Part shown: in pieces, positions 32,624-46,100 of the stretch
How the letters are laid out: each line of letters opens with the position of its first letter
Numbering within the stretch: the first letter of the stretch is position 1
NCBI GenBank assembly: GCA_947579665.1
Contig: CANPUZ010000061.1
Span: 1,178,001-1,242,000, forward strand
Source of the DNA: Sympetrum striolatum
Taxonomy: Eukaryota > Arthropoda > Insecta > Odonata > Libellulidae
Length of the DNA: 64,000 nucleotides
Direction of reading: 5' to 3'
Program-made: the position numbers and the translations under genes
Notes under the pieces: generated by a model
Databases searched by the model: none
What the model was told of the DNA's origin: nothing
What the model saw: the letters and a program-made list of their open reading frames with translations, nothing else

Positions 32624-33962
32624 TTATATACAATCCTCGTCTGAGGAGTCTGCATCTCCATACGCGATTACCTCTTCTTCATTCAGGATGAGGAGCTGCT
32701 TCACTTCTCTACTTAGAATCCTGGATCTATTTGCTGCCCGAATTAGTGCTGACATAGATATTAGTGGATCAGAAGTAAGAAGCAATCTTCGCACTAAGTC
32801 TTTATTCTTCACTTCATTCGTAGCAACTCGGGAGTGTTTCCTTGTAAAACGTTCTCGGAATCTCCTCGTGTCCTTATTTCTTGCTTCTATCGCCTCTTCT
32901 GAGAGTTGGCCCAGTGGTAGAATTGCTTCTTTTGCAATTTCAGCTCCGTGAATCAGCACTTTATCAATTTTTGGTGGCATATAGTACCATGGATACAACT
33001 TTACATACATCTCTGCTGTAGCCCCGCAATAATCGTCAAATGCTCTTTCATTCAGAGTTAATCCGCTTGAAATTGCCTTTAAGATCGTAGCAAATATTTT
33101 TATAAGATCCTCGTTTATCCCTGAAAAGTAAATGTTTATGTATTCAATATTGAAGCATCATAGCTAAAGTAAGAGTTACTTTGGCTTCCTTTACTACTTC
33201 GTAGCTAGGATACAGCCTATGACCATGACTTTTAGCTGTTTCACGGAGAATTTTATATTGAGTTTCTCAACTCAGAAGATATAATTAGTGATAATGCTTC
33301 TTCTCCTGACAACTGAGATTGCACATGTTCGCTTTTCTTCCACCTAGAAAGAACTCTTTGCCCTTGTAGGTGTCGTTGTGGTAATTTCTTTCAGCAACTT
33401 CGAAGGAGCTTCATTTCCTTCATCTCTTAGAGTCATCCTTGCAGAATAAGACAGTTCAGCTATGGAGAGTGTGGATCTAATTGTTTCTGTTTTCCTTCGT
33501 TTCGATCTGTCAATTGAAAAATGTAAATCTACTTCCGGCCGTCCTCTTGCGTCTACCAAAATGAATTTAAGTCCGATTGTTCGTTTCTTAGATGTACATT
33601 ATCAATTTTAAATACTAAACATTTCAAATCACTATTTTATACGTACCTGGGGTCATAGAAGTACTTGGTAAGTTCTGGATAACAATATCAGGAAAATTAA
33701 TATTTACATTGTGCCAACTGGAATTGCGCAGAATAAACCTTTCATTAACACGGAAACTTTGTTTCCATTTTCTTGAATATGCCGGAAGAAAACTATTCTT
33801 CAGATAAACAGTAAGAGCTTCCTTCCCATCTATGGATCTTTCTAAGTGAAGTTTTCTTGTCAAAAAATCCATTAAATGCTGCTTTTTACTAGAAAATGAC
33901 TCATTCTTTTCCTCCATCATTTTATTATATTGCGTTAACCGACTAATTCGCAGATTAGTCAT
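32624..33962 (-). pseudogene. Transib/RAG1-like transposase, internally deleted and frameshifted
   Basis: Exon I (33,962-33,647) begins MTNLRISRLTQYNKMMEEKN and ends before a CCAG|GTACGT donor. A 94-bp intron leads to exon II (from 33,552), which reads DARGRPEVDLHFSIDRSKRR. It frameshifts after TPTRAK into WKKSEHVQSQLSGEEALSLI, and again into HRLYPSYEVVKEAK. A 59-bp intron-like gap (33,121-33,179) leads to exon III: INEDLIKIFATILKAISSGL, LTLNERAFDDYC, LYPWYYMPPKIDKVLIHG, LSEEAIEARNKDTRRFRER and LLLTSDPL, ending DADSSDEDCI. In the RAG1/Transib family an E-(x)n-RNK-type region like LSEEAIEARNK carries the third catalytic acid. The segment with the two aspartates and zinc-binding cysteines should lie between EVVKEAK and INEDL and is absent. 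Identity is inferred from this motif plus the CACTGTG ends. Confidence 0.65.
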
Positions 33963-34814
33963 GTTTTTTTTACGGAATTACAAGCAACGTATAAAGGCGA
34001 TAAACTAGAAACCCAATACAATGTTTCTAATGTCTGAAAATGCAATAGAGATTCCATAACTTTATCTATTCTACAGTATGACGTTAAGAAAATAATACAG
34101 TAGACAGTTTCAAATAACGATGAGAACATTTCACATGCATAAAGAAAATGATTGTTTTCACCAGGATACTTAGAATTTACAAGTAAAAAGAGAAAGTGAT
34201 TTAACAAAACAACTTACCATAAAAATATCCTCCAAAAAGTGTCGACAAGTGAACCAGGAAATGCTGAAGGGAACTACCCGAACTTCTTGAATATACTACA
34301 CAAAGAATGCAAGGAGCTACTGAGAGAGCACAAGAGCACAACTTACTTCTTCCACAGGCAAAGCCAAACTGTAGTTTTCATAGTTTGCGAAAATTTGGAA
34401 CTAGAAAGCACGAAAATGAAGTTTGAAGGGTAACCGTTAATCCGCAAGAAGCACAGCTGAATGCAATAAAACGAACCGAAAGTTTAACTCGGGGACACTG
34501 CGGCACACGCCCACGTGTGGGCTGGTTTACAATGGTATTGAGGGTCTGTGAGAAATAGTATAGCTCAAAAACATCAAAGACAGCTTTCATAATATTTTAC
34601 AAAGTGAAAATCAAAAAATGGTAACTCTATTCTGATACTTGATGAAAGATATACGCTGTTGCTAAATTCACTCTTCCTTTGAGAATGATGGTTGAATGTA
34701 TATTATTTTGCTCATTATTTCTTCGTCTACAGTTTGTAAAAAGTTAATTTCAGCATTCAAAAGTTATCATTGAGAGGCATGAAGGTTCGAAGGTCTTCAA
34801 ACACTTCTCTTTCT

Positions 34815-35386
34815 GGAGGGCCGTACTCCGCCGCGCGGATTGGCCCATGCAGTGTTGTCGAAAATTCGTTATTATTATTGGGGGAGCAAATTGTTGCAAG
34901 GTTTTATTTCAGATTCCTCTTCAAAAAGCTTCAAAGAATAACGTGGTATAAATATCTTCATGTCCCTCGGAGTCCGTCTCAACTATTTTCCTCGCTTTAG
35001 GTAAAAAGTTTCTCTAAAACGAGAGTTCGCCATTTTGTTGCATAAAATATGCAATTATTCATTCGCAATCATTAAATTATAGGTTGTAAAAGATAAAGTA
35101 CAGGTTTATAACGTGGCGATGTTTTTTATCCAATAACTTACTTTTAATGGATTCAGCATCGTTTTGAAGTTGAAGAATTTCTCGAAAAATAGAAGACCGG
35201 CATTTTTCGCAAAATTTGGTCAACTTTGACCCCCTGTAGAATTGTAACGCGTGAGAATCAAGAGAAATTATTTCGCAGTTATATGCAAAATTTATTCAAG
35301 AATGACCATGCGAAGTTTCAAAGCCCGCACTCAAAAAAACCACTTTCGTATTTTTGGCCAGCTTTTTTCGATTATAGCCCACAGTG
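34815..35386 (-). repeat. Right inverted arm of the Transib-like element
   Basis: Mirror of 31,756-32,328. The outer end reads tagcccacagtg on the plus strand, that is CACTGTGGGCTA inward. High arm identity beside a decayed gene suggests arm-to-arm conversion or a foldback origin. Confidence 0.85.
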
Positions 35387-35389
35387 CGA

Positions 35390-35600
35390 TGGGGTGACTT
35401 CGGCCACTAAATATGTTTCTTAAATATCACCTACAAAATTAAGTATATGATTAATATTACGAATATTTATATTTTAAAATGTTTAAATTATATTATCATA
35501 TAGTGCTTTTCTTAAGCTATTTTCATCGTACCTTTGATACATAGGCCCAGCACTGACTTTTTGGCTGTTCCTAGACATGGCCGAAGTCACCCCACAATAC
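35390..35600. mobile_element. Small MITE with 17-bp inverted ends
   Basis: TGGGGTGACTTCGGCCA at 35,390-35,406 is exactly inverted at 35,578-35,594. TGCGAT occurs at 35,385-35,390 and 35,601-35,606, a possible 6-bp target duplication. Its left end lies only three bases beyond the Transib-like terminus. No coding capacity. Superfamily unknown. Confidence 0.6.
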
Positions 35601-35605
35601 TGCGA

Positions 35606-35740
35606 TTTTTTACTTTCTCCATATACGAAGTATAGAGAAAGTATTGTTTTCATGAAAAAAATCGACTTCGAGATTTCAACGGAAATATATGTTTTGGGGT
35701 CCCTAGAACACGTTTTGACCATTTTCGGAATGATGTCTGT

Positions 35741-35781
<41 letters not shown>

Positions 35782-36020
35782 TGTGTGACAGTGGGCGCTC
35801 TAACGTGAAAACTATTTGTCGTATCAATACCAAAATTCATATATAGTACTGTGGTGTGTGCTGTCAGAGTTGATTAGTTTTTCAAGTAAATCGGTAAACC
35901 GGAAGTCGAGTTTCAATCATCAAAGCTCATTTCCGGTTTTTAAAATATCTCCATAAATATGATATATAGGTATATTGTACGCCTTATAAAAGTTTTAGAT
36001 AATGTCTTTTACTATAATTT
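35606..36020 (-). mobile_element. HINE-like dispersed element, copy 7, truncated by satellite
   Basis: Starts with the terminal hairpin (tactttctccatatacgaagtatagagaaagta). It then has the ggggtccctagaacacgtttt box and a (GT)n run (35,735-35,790), and follows copy 3 until ttactataattt. There the sequence switches to the satellite. The expected 5' border is missing. Confidence 0.7.
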
Positions 36021-39000
36021 ATGCTCAATCATTGCTCAATTTTATGCAAAATATGGCCAAAAACATGAAATTTTACCGATATATTTCCAGTTTTCGACGT
36101 TTTTTGAGTTAACGGCTTAAAAAAATTGAATATTTCTATAATACTTTGTTAGGACCTATCAAAATCGTTAAAATGAATCCAAACTTGACTAACTTTTCTC
36201 AATTTTTGGCAAAATATGGCCAAAAAACTGAAATTTCACGGATTTTTTTTCGAGTTTGCGAAATTTTTTGAGTTAACTGCTACTAAAAATTGAATATTTC
36301 TATAGAATTTGGTTACATGATATCAAAAACTTTAAAATGAGTCCAAAATTGACTAATTTTGCTCAATTCCTTGCAAAATATGGCCAAAAACCTGAAATTT
36401 CACCAATATTTTTTCGAGTTTTCAACGTTTTTTGAGTTAACTGTTGCGAAAAATTGAATATTTCTATAGAATTTGGTTAGATCATATCAGAAACTTTAGA
36501 ATGAATCAAAACTTGACTAAATTTTCTCAATTTTTAGCAAAATATGGCCAAAAAACTAAATTTTTAATTATATTTTTTCGAGTTTTCCATGTTTTTTGAA
36601 TTAACTGCTGCGAAAAATTGAATATTTCTATAAAATTTAGTTAGATCATATCAAAAACTTTAAAATGAATACAAACATGACTAAATTTTCTCAAATTTTA
36701 GTAAAATATGGCCAAAAAACTGAAATTTCACTGATATTTTTTCGAGTTTTCCACGTTCTTTGAATTAACTGCGGCTAAAAATTAAATATTTCTATAGCAA
36801 TTAGTTAGATCATATCAAAAACTTTAAACGAGTCCAAATTTGACTAATTTAGCTCAATTTTTATCAAAATATGGCCAAAAACCTGAATTTTCACCAAATT
36901 TTTTCGAGTTTTCGACATTTTTTGAGTTGACTGCTGCGAAAAATTGAATATTTCTATAGAATTTGGTTAAATCATATCAGAAACGTTAGAATGAATCAAA
37001 ACTTGACTAAATTTTCTAAATTTTTAGCAAAATATGGCCAAAAAACTAAAATTTCAATGATATTTTTTCATGTTTTCAACGTTTTTTGAGTAAACTTCTA
37101 ATATAAATTGAATATGTTATATTGAATTTGGTAAGATCATATCTAAAACTTTAAAATGAGTATAAAAATAAACTAATTTTGCTCAATTGTAGGCAAAATA
37201 GGGCCAAAAACAAGAAATTTTACCGATATATTTCCAGTTTTCGACATTTTTTGAGTTGACTGCTACGAAAAATTGAATATTTCTATAGCAATTGGTTAGA
37301 TCTTATCAAAAACTTTAAAATGAGTCCAAAATTGACTAATTTTGCTCAATTTCTTGCACAATATGGCCAAAAACCTGAAATTTCACCAATATTTTTTTCG
37401 AGTTTTCAAAGTTTTTTGAGTTAACTGTTACGAAAAATTGAATATTTCTATAGAATTTGGTTAAATCATATCAGAAACGTTAGAATGAATCAAAACTTGA
37501 CTAAATTTTCTCAATTTTTAGCAAAATATGGCCAAAAAACTAAAATTTCAATGATTTTTTTTCGATTTACTGCCACGAAAAATTGAGTATTTCTTTTTAA
37601 TTAAGTTAGATTATATCAAAAAATTTAAAATGAGTCCAAACCTGGCTAATTTTGCTCAATTCTTAGCAAAATAAGACCAAAAAACTTAAATTTCACCAAT
37701 ATTTTTTTCAAATTTTCAACGTTTTTTGAGTATACTGCTACGATAAATTGAATATATTATATTAATTTTAGTAAGATCATATCTAAAACTTTAAAATGAG
37801 TATAAAAATAAACTAATTTTGCTCAATTTTATGCAAAATATGGCCAATAACATGAAATTTCACCAGTATTTTTTCGAGTTTTCAACGTTTTTTGAGTTAA
37901 CTGCTGCGAAAAATTGATTATTTCTATAGAATTTGGTTAGATCATATCAGAAACTTTAAAATGAGTCAATCTTGACTAATTTTTCTCAATTGTTAGCAAA
38001 ATACGGCAAAAAAACCTGAAATTTTACCGATTTATTTCCTGTTTTCCACGTTTTTTGAATTAACTGCTGCTAAAAATTGATATTTCTATAGGAATTGGTA
38101 AGATCTTATCAAGAACTTTAAAATGTGTCCGAATTTGACTAATATTGCTCAATATCTTGCAAAATATGGCCAAAAACCTGAAATTTCACCAATATTTTTT
38201 TCGAGTTTTCGACTTTTGTTGAGTAAACTGCTAATATAAATTGAATATATTATATTGAATTTGGTCAGATCATATCTAAAACTTTAAAATGAGTCCAAAA
38301 TATACTAATTTTGCTCAATGTTATGCAAAATATGGCCAAAAACATGAAAATTTACCGATATATTTCCAGTTTTCGACGTTTTTTGAGTTAACTGCTGCGA
38401 AAAATTGAATATTTCTATAGAATTTGGTTAGATCATATCAGAAACTTTAGAATGAATCAATACTTGACTAAATTTTCTCAATTTTTAGCAAAATATGGCC
38501 AAAAAAAAAATTTCAATGATATTTTTTCGAATTTTCCTCGTTTTTTGAATTTACGGCTGCTTAAAATTAAATATTTCTATTAAAATTGGTTTGATCTTGC
38601 CAAAAACTCTGAAATGAGTCCAAATTTGACTAATTTAGCTCAATTTTTATCAAAATATGGAAAATACCTGAATTTTCACCAATTTTTTTCGAGTTTTCGA
38701 AGCTTTTTGAGTTAACTGCTATGATAAATTGTAAATATCTAATTAATTTTGATATATCTCGTCAAACAAGTAAAATGAATAAAATTTTACCTGTTTTTCT
38801 CAATTTTAAGCAATATATGGCCAAAAAACTGAAATTTCACGGATTATTTTTTCGAGTTTTCGACGTTTTTTGAGTATACTGCTACGATAAATTGAATATA
38901 TTATATTGAATTTGGTAAGATCATATCTAAAACTTTAAAATGAGTCCAAAATAAACTAATTTTGCTCAATTTTATGAAAAATATGGCCAAAAACATGAAA

Positions 39001-40149
39001 TTTTACCGATATATTTCCAGTTTTCGACGTTTTTTGAGTTAACGGCTTAAAAAAATTGAATATTTCTATAATACTTTGTTAGGACCTATCAAAAACGTTA
39101 AAATGAATCCAAACTTGACTAACCTTTCTCAATTTTTGGCAAAATATGACCAAAAAACTGAAATTTCACAGATTTTTTTTCGAGTTTGCGTAATTTTTTT
39201 AGTTAACTGCTACTAAAAATTGAAAATTTCTATAGAATTTGGTTAGATGATATCAAAAACTTTAAAATGAGTCCAAAATTGAATAATTTTGCTCAATTTC
39301 TTGCAAAATATGGCCAAAAACCTGAAATTTCACCAATATTTTTTTCGAGTTTTCAACATTTTTTGAGTTTACTTTGGCGAAAAATTGAATATTTCTATAG
39401 AATTTGGTTAGATCATATCAGAAACTTTAGAATGAATCAAAACTTGACTAAATTTTCTCAATTTTTAGCAAAATATGGCCAAAAAACTAAATTTTTAATT
39501 ATATTTTTTCGAGTTTTCCATGTTTTTTGAATTAACTGCTCCTAAAAAGTGAATATTTCTATAGCAATTAGATAGATCATATCAAAAACTTTAAAATGAA
39601 TACAAACATGACTAAATTTTCTCAAATTTTAGCAAAATATGGCCAAAAAACTGAAATTTCACTGAAATTTTTTCGAGTTTTCCACGTTCTTTGAATTTCT
39701 TTCGTTGAAACTGCTGCAAAAAATTTAATATTTCTATAGCAATTAGTTAGATCATATCAAAAACTTTAAACGAGTCCAAATTTAACTAATTTAGCTCAAT
39801 TTTTATCAAAATATGGCCAAAAACCTGAATTTTCACCAAATTTTTTCGAGTTTTTGAAGCTTTTTGAGTTAACTGCTACGAAAAATTATATATATCTAAT
39901 TAATTTAAATATATCTCGTCAAAAAAGTAAAATGAATCAAAACTTTACCAGTTTTTCTCAATTTTTAGCAAAATATGGCCAAAAAACTGAAATTTCACAG
40001 ATTACTTTTTCGAGTTTTTGACGTTTTTTGTGTTAAATGCTAGGAAAAATAGAATATTTCTTTAGAATATGGTTAGATGATATCAAAAACTTTAAAATGA
40101 GTCCAAATTTGACTAATTTTGCTCAATTTCTTGCAAAATATGGCCAAAA

Positions 40150-43100
40150 ACCTAAAATTTCACCAATATTTTTTTCGAGTTTTTGACGTTTTTTGAGTAA
40201 ACTGCTAATATAAATTGAATATATTATATTGAATTTGGTAAGATTATATCTAAAACTTTAAAATGAGTCCAAAATAAACTATTTTTGCTCAATTTTATGC
40301 AAAATATGGCAAAAAACATGAAAATTTACCGATATATTTCCAGTTTTCGACGTTTTTTGAGTTAACTGCTGCGAAAAATTGAATGTTTCTATAGAATTTG
40401 GTTAGATCATATCAGAAACTTTGGAATGAAACAAAACTTGACTAAATTTTCTAAATTTTTAGCAAAATATGGCCAAAAAACTAAAATTTCAATGATATTT
40501 TTTCGTGTTTTCAACGTTTTTTGAGTAAACTGCTACATTAAATTGAATATATTATATTAAATTTGGTAAGATCATATCTAAAACTTTAAAATGAGTATAA
40601 AAATAAACTAATTTTGCTCAATTTTATGCAAAATATGGCCAAAAACATGAAATTTTACCGATTTATTTCCAGTTTTCGACGTTTTTTGAGTTAGCGGCTT
40701 AAAAAAATTGAATATTCCTATAATACTTTGTTAGGTCTTATCAAAAACGTTAAAATAAATCCAAACATGACAAAATTTTCTCAATTTTTAGCAAAATATG
40801 GCAAAAAAACTGAAATTTCACAAATTTTTTTTCGAGTTTGCGAACTTTTTTGAGTTAACTGCTACTAAAAATTGAATATTTCTATAGAATTTGGTTAGAT
40901 GATATCAAAAACTTTAAAATGAGTCCAAATTTGACTAATTTCGCTCAATTTCTTGCAAAGTATGGCCAAAAACCTGAAATTTCACCAATATTTTTTTCGA
41001 GTTTTCGACGTTTTTTGAGTAAACTGCTACGATAAATTGAATATATTATATTGAATTTGGTAAGATCATATCTAAAACTTTAAAATGAGTCCAAAATAAA
41101 CTAATTTTGCTCAATTTTATGCAAAATATGGCCAAAAACATGAAATTTTACCGATATATTTCCAGTTTTCGACGTTTTTTGAGTTAACGGCTTAAAAAAA
41201 TTGAATATTTCTATAATACTTTGTTAGGACCTATCAAAAACGTTAAAATGAATCCAAACTTGACTAAATTTTCTCAATTTATGGCAAAATATGGCCAAAA
41301 AACTGAAATTTCACGGATTTTTTTTCGAGTTTGCGAATTTTTTGAGTTAACTGCTACTAAAAATTGAATATTTCTATAGAATTTGGTTAGATGATATCAA
41401 AAAATTTAAAATGAGTCCAAAATTGACTAATTTTGCTCAATTTCTTGCAAAATATGGCCAAAAACCTGAAATTTCACCAATATTTTTTTCGAGTTTTCAA
41501 CGTTTTTTGAGTTAACTGTTGCGAAAAATTGAATATTTCTATAAAATTTGGTTAGATCATATCAGAAACCTTAGATTGAATAAAAACTTGACTAATTTTG
41601 CTCAATTTCTTGCAAAATATGGCCAAAAACCTGAAATTTCACCAATATTTTTTTCGAGTTTTCAACGTTTTTTGAGTTAACTGTTGCGAAAATTGAATAT
41701 TTCTATAGAATTTTGTTAGATCATATCAGAAACTTTAGAATGAATCAAAACTTGACTAAATTTTCTCAATTTTTAGCAAAATATGGCCAAAAAACTAAAT
41801 TTTTAATTATAATTTTTCGAGTTTTCTATGTTTTTTGAATTAACAGCTGCGAAAAATTGAATATTTCTATAAAATCTAGTTAGATCATATCAAAAACTTT
41901 AAAATGAATGCAAACATGACTAAATTTTCTCAAATTTTAGCAAAATATGGCCAAAAAACTGAAATTTCACTGATATTTTTTCGAGTTTTCCACGTTCTTT
42001 GAATTAACTGCTGCTAAAAATTAAATATTTCTATAGCAATTAGTTAGATCATATCAAAAACTTTAAACGAGTCCAAATTTTACTAATTTAGCTTAATTTT
42101 TATCAAAATATGGCCAAAAACATGAATTTTCACCAAATTTTTTCGAGTTTTCGAAGCTTTTTGAGTTAACTGCTACGAAAAATTATATATATCTAATTAA
42201 TTTGAATATATCTCGTCAAAAAAGTAAAATGAATCAAAACTTTACCTTTTTTTCTCAATTTTTAGCAAAATATGGCCAAAAAACTGAAATTTCACAAATT
42301 ATTTTTTCGAGTTTTTGACGTTTTTTGAGTTAAATGCTACGAAATTTTTGAATATTTCTTTAGAATTTGGTTAGATGATATCAAAAAATTTAAAATGAGT
42401 CCAAATTTGACTAATTTTGCTCAATTTCTTGCAAAATATGCCCAAAAACCTGAAATATCACCAATATTTTTTTCGAGTTTTTGACGTTTTTTGAGTAAAC
42501 TGCTAATATAAATTGAATATGTTATATTGAATTTGGTAAGATCATATCTAAAACTTTAAAATGAGTCCAAAATAAACTATTTTTGCTCAATTTTATGCAA
42601 AATATGGCCAAAAACATGAAAATTTACCGATTTATTTCCAGTTTTCGACATTTTTTGAGTTGACTGCTGCGAAAAATTGAATATTTCTATAGAATTTGGT
42701 TAAATCATATCAGAAACGTTAGAATGAATCAAAACTTGACTAAATTTTCTCAATTTTTAGCAAAATATGGCCAAAAAACTAAAATTTCAATGATTTTTTT
42801 TCGATTTACTGCCACGAAAAATTGAGTATTTCTTTTAAATTAAGTTAGATTATATCAAAAAATTTAAAATGAGTCCCAACCTGGCTAATTTTGCTCAATT
42901 CTTAGCAAAATAAGGCCAAAAAACTTAAATTTCACCAATATTTTTTTCGAATTTTCAACGTTTTTTGAGTAAACTGCTACGATAAATTGAATATATTATA
43001 TTAAATTTGGTAAGATCATATCTAAAACTTTAAAATGAGTATAAAAATAAACTAATTTTGCTCAATTTTATGCAAAATATGGCCAAAAACATGAAATTTC

Positions 43101-46100
43101 ACCAGTATTTTTTTCGAGTTTTCAATGTTTTTCGAGTTAACTGAAGTGAAAAATTGATTATTTCTATAGAATTTGGTTAGATCATATCAGAAACTTTAAA
43201 ATGAGTCAATCTTGACTAATTTTTCTCAATTGTTAGCAAAATATGGCAAAAAAACCTGAAATTTTACCGATTTATTTCCTGTTTTCCACGTTTTTTGAAT
43301 TAACTGCTGCTAAAAATTGATATTTCTATAGGAATTGGTTTGATCTTATCAAGAACTTTAAAATGTGTCCGAATTTGACTAATATTGCTCAATTTCTTGC
43401 AAAATATGGCCAAAAACCTGAAATTTCACCAATATTTTTTTCGAGTTTTCGACGTTTGTTGAGTAAACTGCTAATATAAATTGAATATATTACATTGAAT
43501 TTGGTCAGATCATATCTAAAACTTTAAAATGAGTCCAAAATAAACTATTTTTGCTCAATTTTATGCAAAATATGGCCAAAAACATGAAAATTTACCGATA
43601 TATTTCCAGTTTTCGACGTTTTTTGAGTTAACTGCTGCGAAAAATTGAATGTTTCTATAGAATTTGGTTAGATCATATCAGAAACTTTGGAATGAATCAA
43701 AACTTGATTAAATTTTCTAAATTTTTAGCAAAATATGGCCAAAAAACTAAAATTTCAATGATATTTTTTCGTGTTTTCAACGTTTTTTGAGTAAACTGCT
43801 ACGATAAATTGAATATATTATATTAATTTTGGTAAGATCATATCTAAAACTTTAAAATGAGTATAAAAATAAACTAATTTTGCTCAATTTTATGCAAAAT
43901 ATGGCCAAAAACATGAAATTTTACCGATATATTTCCAGTTTTCGACGTTTTTTGAGTTAACGGCTTAAAAAAATTGAATATTCCTATAATACTTTGTTAG
44001 GTCTTATCAAAAACGTTAAAATGAATCCAAACATGACAAAATTTTCTCAATTTTTAGCAAAATATGGCCAAAAAACGGAAATTTCACGGATTTTTTTTCG
44101 AGTTTGCGAAATTTTTTGAGTTAACTGCTACTAAAAATTGAATATTTCTATAGAATTTGGTTAGATGATATCAAAAACTTTAAAATGAGTCCAAATTTGA
44201 CTAATTTCGCTCAATTTCTTGCAAAGTATGGCCAAAAACCTGAAATTTCACCAATATTTTTTTCGAGTTTTCGACGTTTTTTGAGTAAACTGCTACGATA
44301 AATTGAATATATTATATTGAATTTGGTAAGATCATATCTAAAACTTTAAAATGAGTCCAAAATAAACTAATTTTGCTCTTTTTTATGCAAAATATTGCCA
44401 AAAACATGAAATTTTACCGATATATTTCCAGTTTTCGACGTTTTTTGAGTTACCGGCTTAAAAAAATTGAATATTTCTATAATACTTTGTTAGGACCTAT
44501 CAAAAACGTTAAAATGAATCCAAACTTGACTAAATTTTCTCAATTTATGGCAAAATATGGCCAAAAAACTGAAATTTCACGGATTTTTTTTTGAGTTTGC
44601 GAAATTTTTTGAGTTAACTGCTACTTAAAATTGAATATTTCTATAGAATTTGGTTAGATGATATCAAAAACTTTAAAATGAGTCCAAAATTGACTAATTT
44701 TGCTCAATTTCTTGCAAAATATGGCCAAAAACCTGAAATTTCACCAATATTTTTTTCGAGTTTACAACGTTTTTTGAGTTAACTGTTGCGAAAAATTGAA
44801 TATTTCTATAGAATTTGGTTAGATCATATCAGAAACCTTAGATTGAATCAAAACTTGACTAATTTTGCTCAATTTCTTGCAAAATATGGCCAAAAACCTG
44901 AAATTTCACCAATATTTTTTTCGAGTTTACAACGTTTTTTGAGTTAACTGTTGCGAAAAATTGAATATTTCTATAGAATTTGGTTAGATCATATCAGAAA
45001 CCTTAGAATGAATCAAAACTTGACTAAATTTTCTCAATTTTTAGCAAAATATGGCCGAAAAACTAAATTTTTAATTATATTTTTTCGAGTTTTCTATGTT
45101 TTTTGAATTAACAGCTGCGAAAAATTGAATATTTCTATAAAATCTAGTTAGATCATATCAAAAACTTTAAAATGAATGCAAACATGACTAAATTTTCTCA
45201 AATTTTAGCAAAATATGGCCAAAAAACTGAAATTTCACTGATAATTTTTCGAGTTTTCCACGTTCTTTGAATTAACTGCTGCTAAAAATTAAATATTTCT
45301 ATAGCAATTAGTTAGATCATATCAAAAACTTTAAACGAGTCCAAATTTGACTAATTTAGCTCAATTTTTATCAAAATATGGCCAAAAACCTGAATTTTCA
45401 CCAAATTTTTTCGAGTTTACGAAGCTTTTTGAGTTAACTGTTACGAAAAATTATATATATCTAATTAATTTGAATATATCTCGTCAAAAAAGTAAAATGA
45501 ATCAAAACTTTACCTTTTTTTCTCAATTTTTAGCAAAATATGGCCAAAAAACTGAAATTTCACAGATTACTTTTTCGAGTTTTTGACGTTTTTTGTGTTA
45601 AATGCTAGGAAAAATAGAATATTTCTTTAGAATATGGTTAGATGATATCAAAAAATTTAAAATGAGTCCAAATTTGACTAATTTTGCTCAATTTCTTGCA
45701 AAATATGCCCAAAAACATGAAAATTTACCGATATATTTCCAGTTTTCGACATTTTTTGAGTTGACTGCTGCGAAAAATTGAATATTTCTATAGAATTTGG
45801 TTAAATCATATCAGAAACGTTAGAATGAATCAAAACTTGACTAAATTTTCTCAATTTCTAGCAAAATATGGTCAAAAAACTAAAATTTCAATGATTTTTT
45901 TTCGATTTACTGCCACGAAAAATTGAGTATTTCTTTTAAATTAAGTTAGATTATATCAAAAAATTTAAAATGAGTCCCAACCTGGCTAATTTTGCTCAAT
46001 TCTTAGCAAAATAAGGCCAAAAAACTTAAATTTCACCAATATTTTTTTCGAATTTTCAACGTTTTTTGAGTAAACTGCTACGATAAATTGAATATATTAT

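Larger units (their letters stand above)
31756..35386 (-). mobile_element. Transib-like DNA transposon with very long inverted arms
   Basis: The element is 3,631 bp. Both ends read inward as CACTGTGGGCTA(T/G)AATCG followed by AAAAAAGCT. The CAC-starting heptamer with an A-rich box about 11-12 bases further in is the known Transib end design, which resembles the V(D)J recombination signal (CACAGTG plus nonamer). The arms are about 572 bp and highly similar. The minus-strand gene between them resembles Transib/RAG1-type transposase at its C-terminus. The left flank is cgtcg, matching the GC-rich CGNCG targets of Transib. The right flank (cgat) is disturbed by a MITE, so a clean 5-bp duplication cannot be shown. 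Central catalytic coding sequence is missing, so the copy is non-autonomous. Confidence 0.7.

Noticed and set aside
31619..35423. Two nearly identical 64-65-codon frames (31,722-31,916 minus and 35,226-35,423 plus) as a duplicated gene
   Set aside because: They are the same sequence in the two inverted arms of the Transib-like element, with no domain and no conserved ending.
36000..36060. Satellite derived from the HINE-like element next to it
   Set aside because: The 163-bp monomer and the 177-bp element unit share no recognisable blocks. Only a short direct repeat marks the junction.
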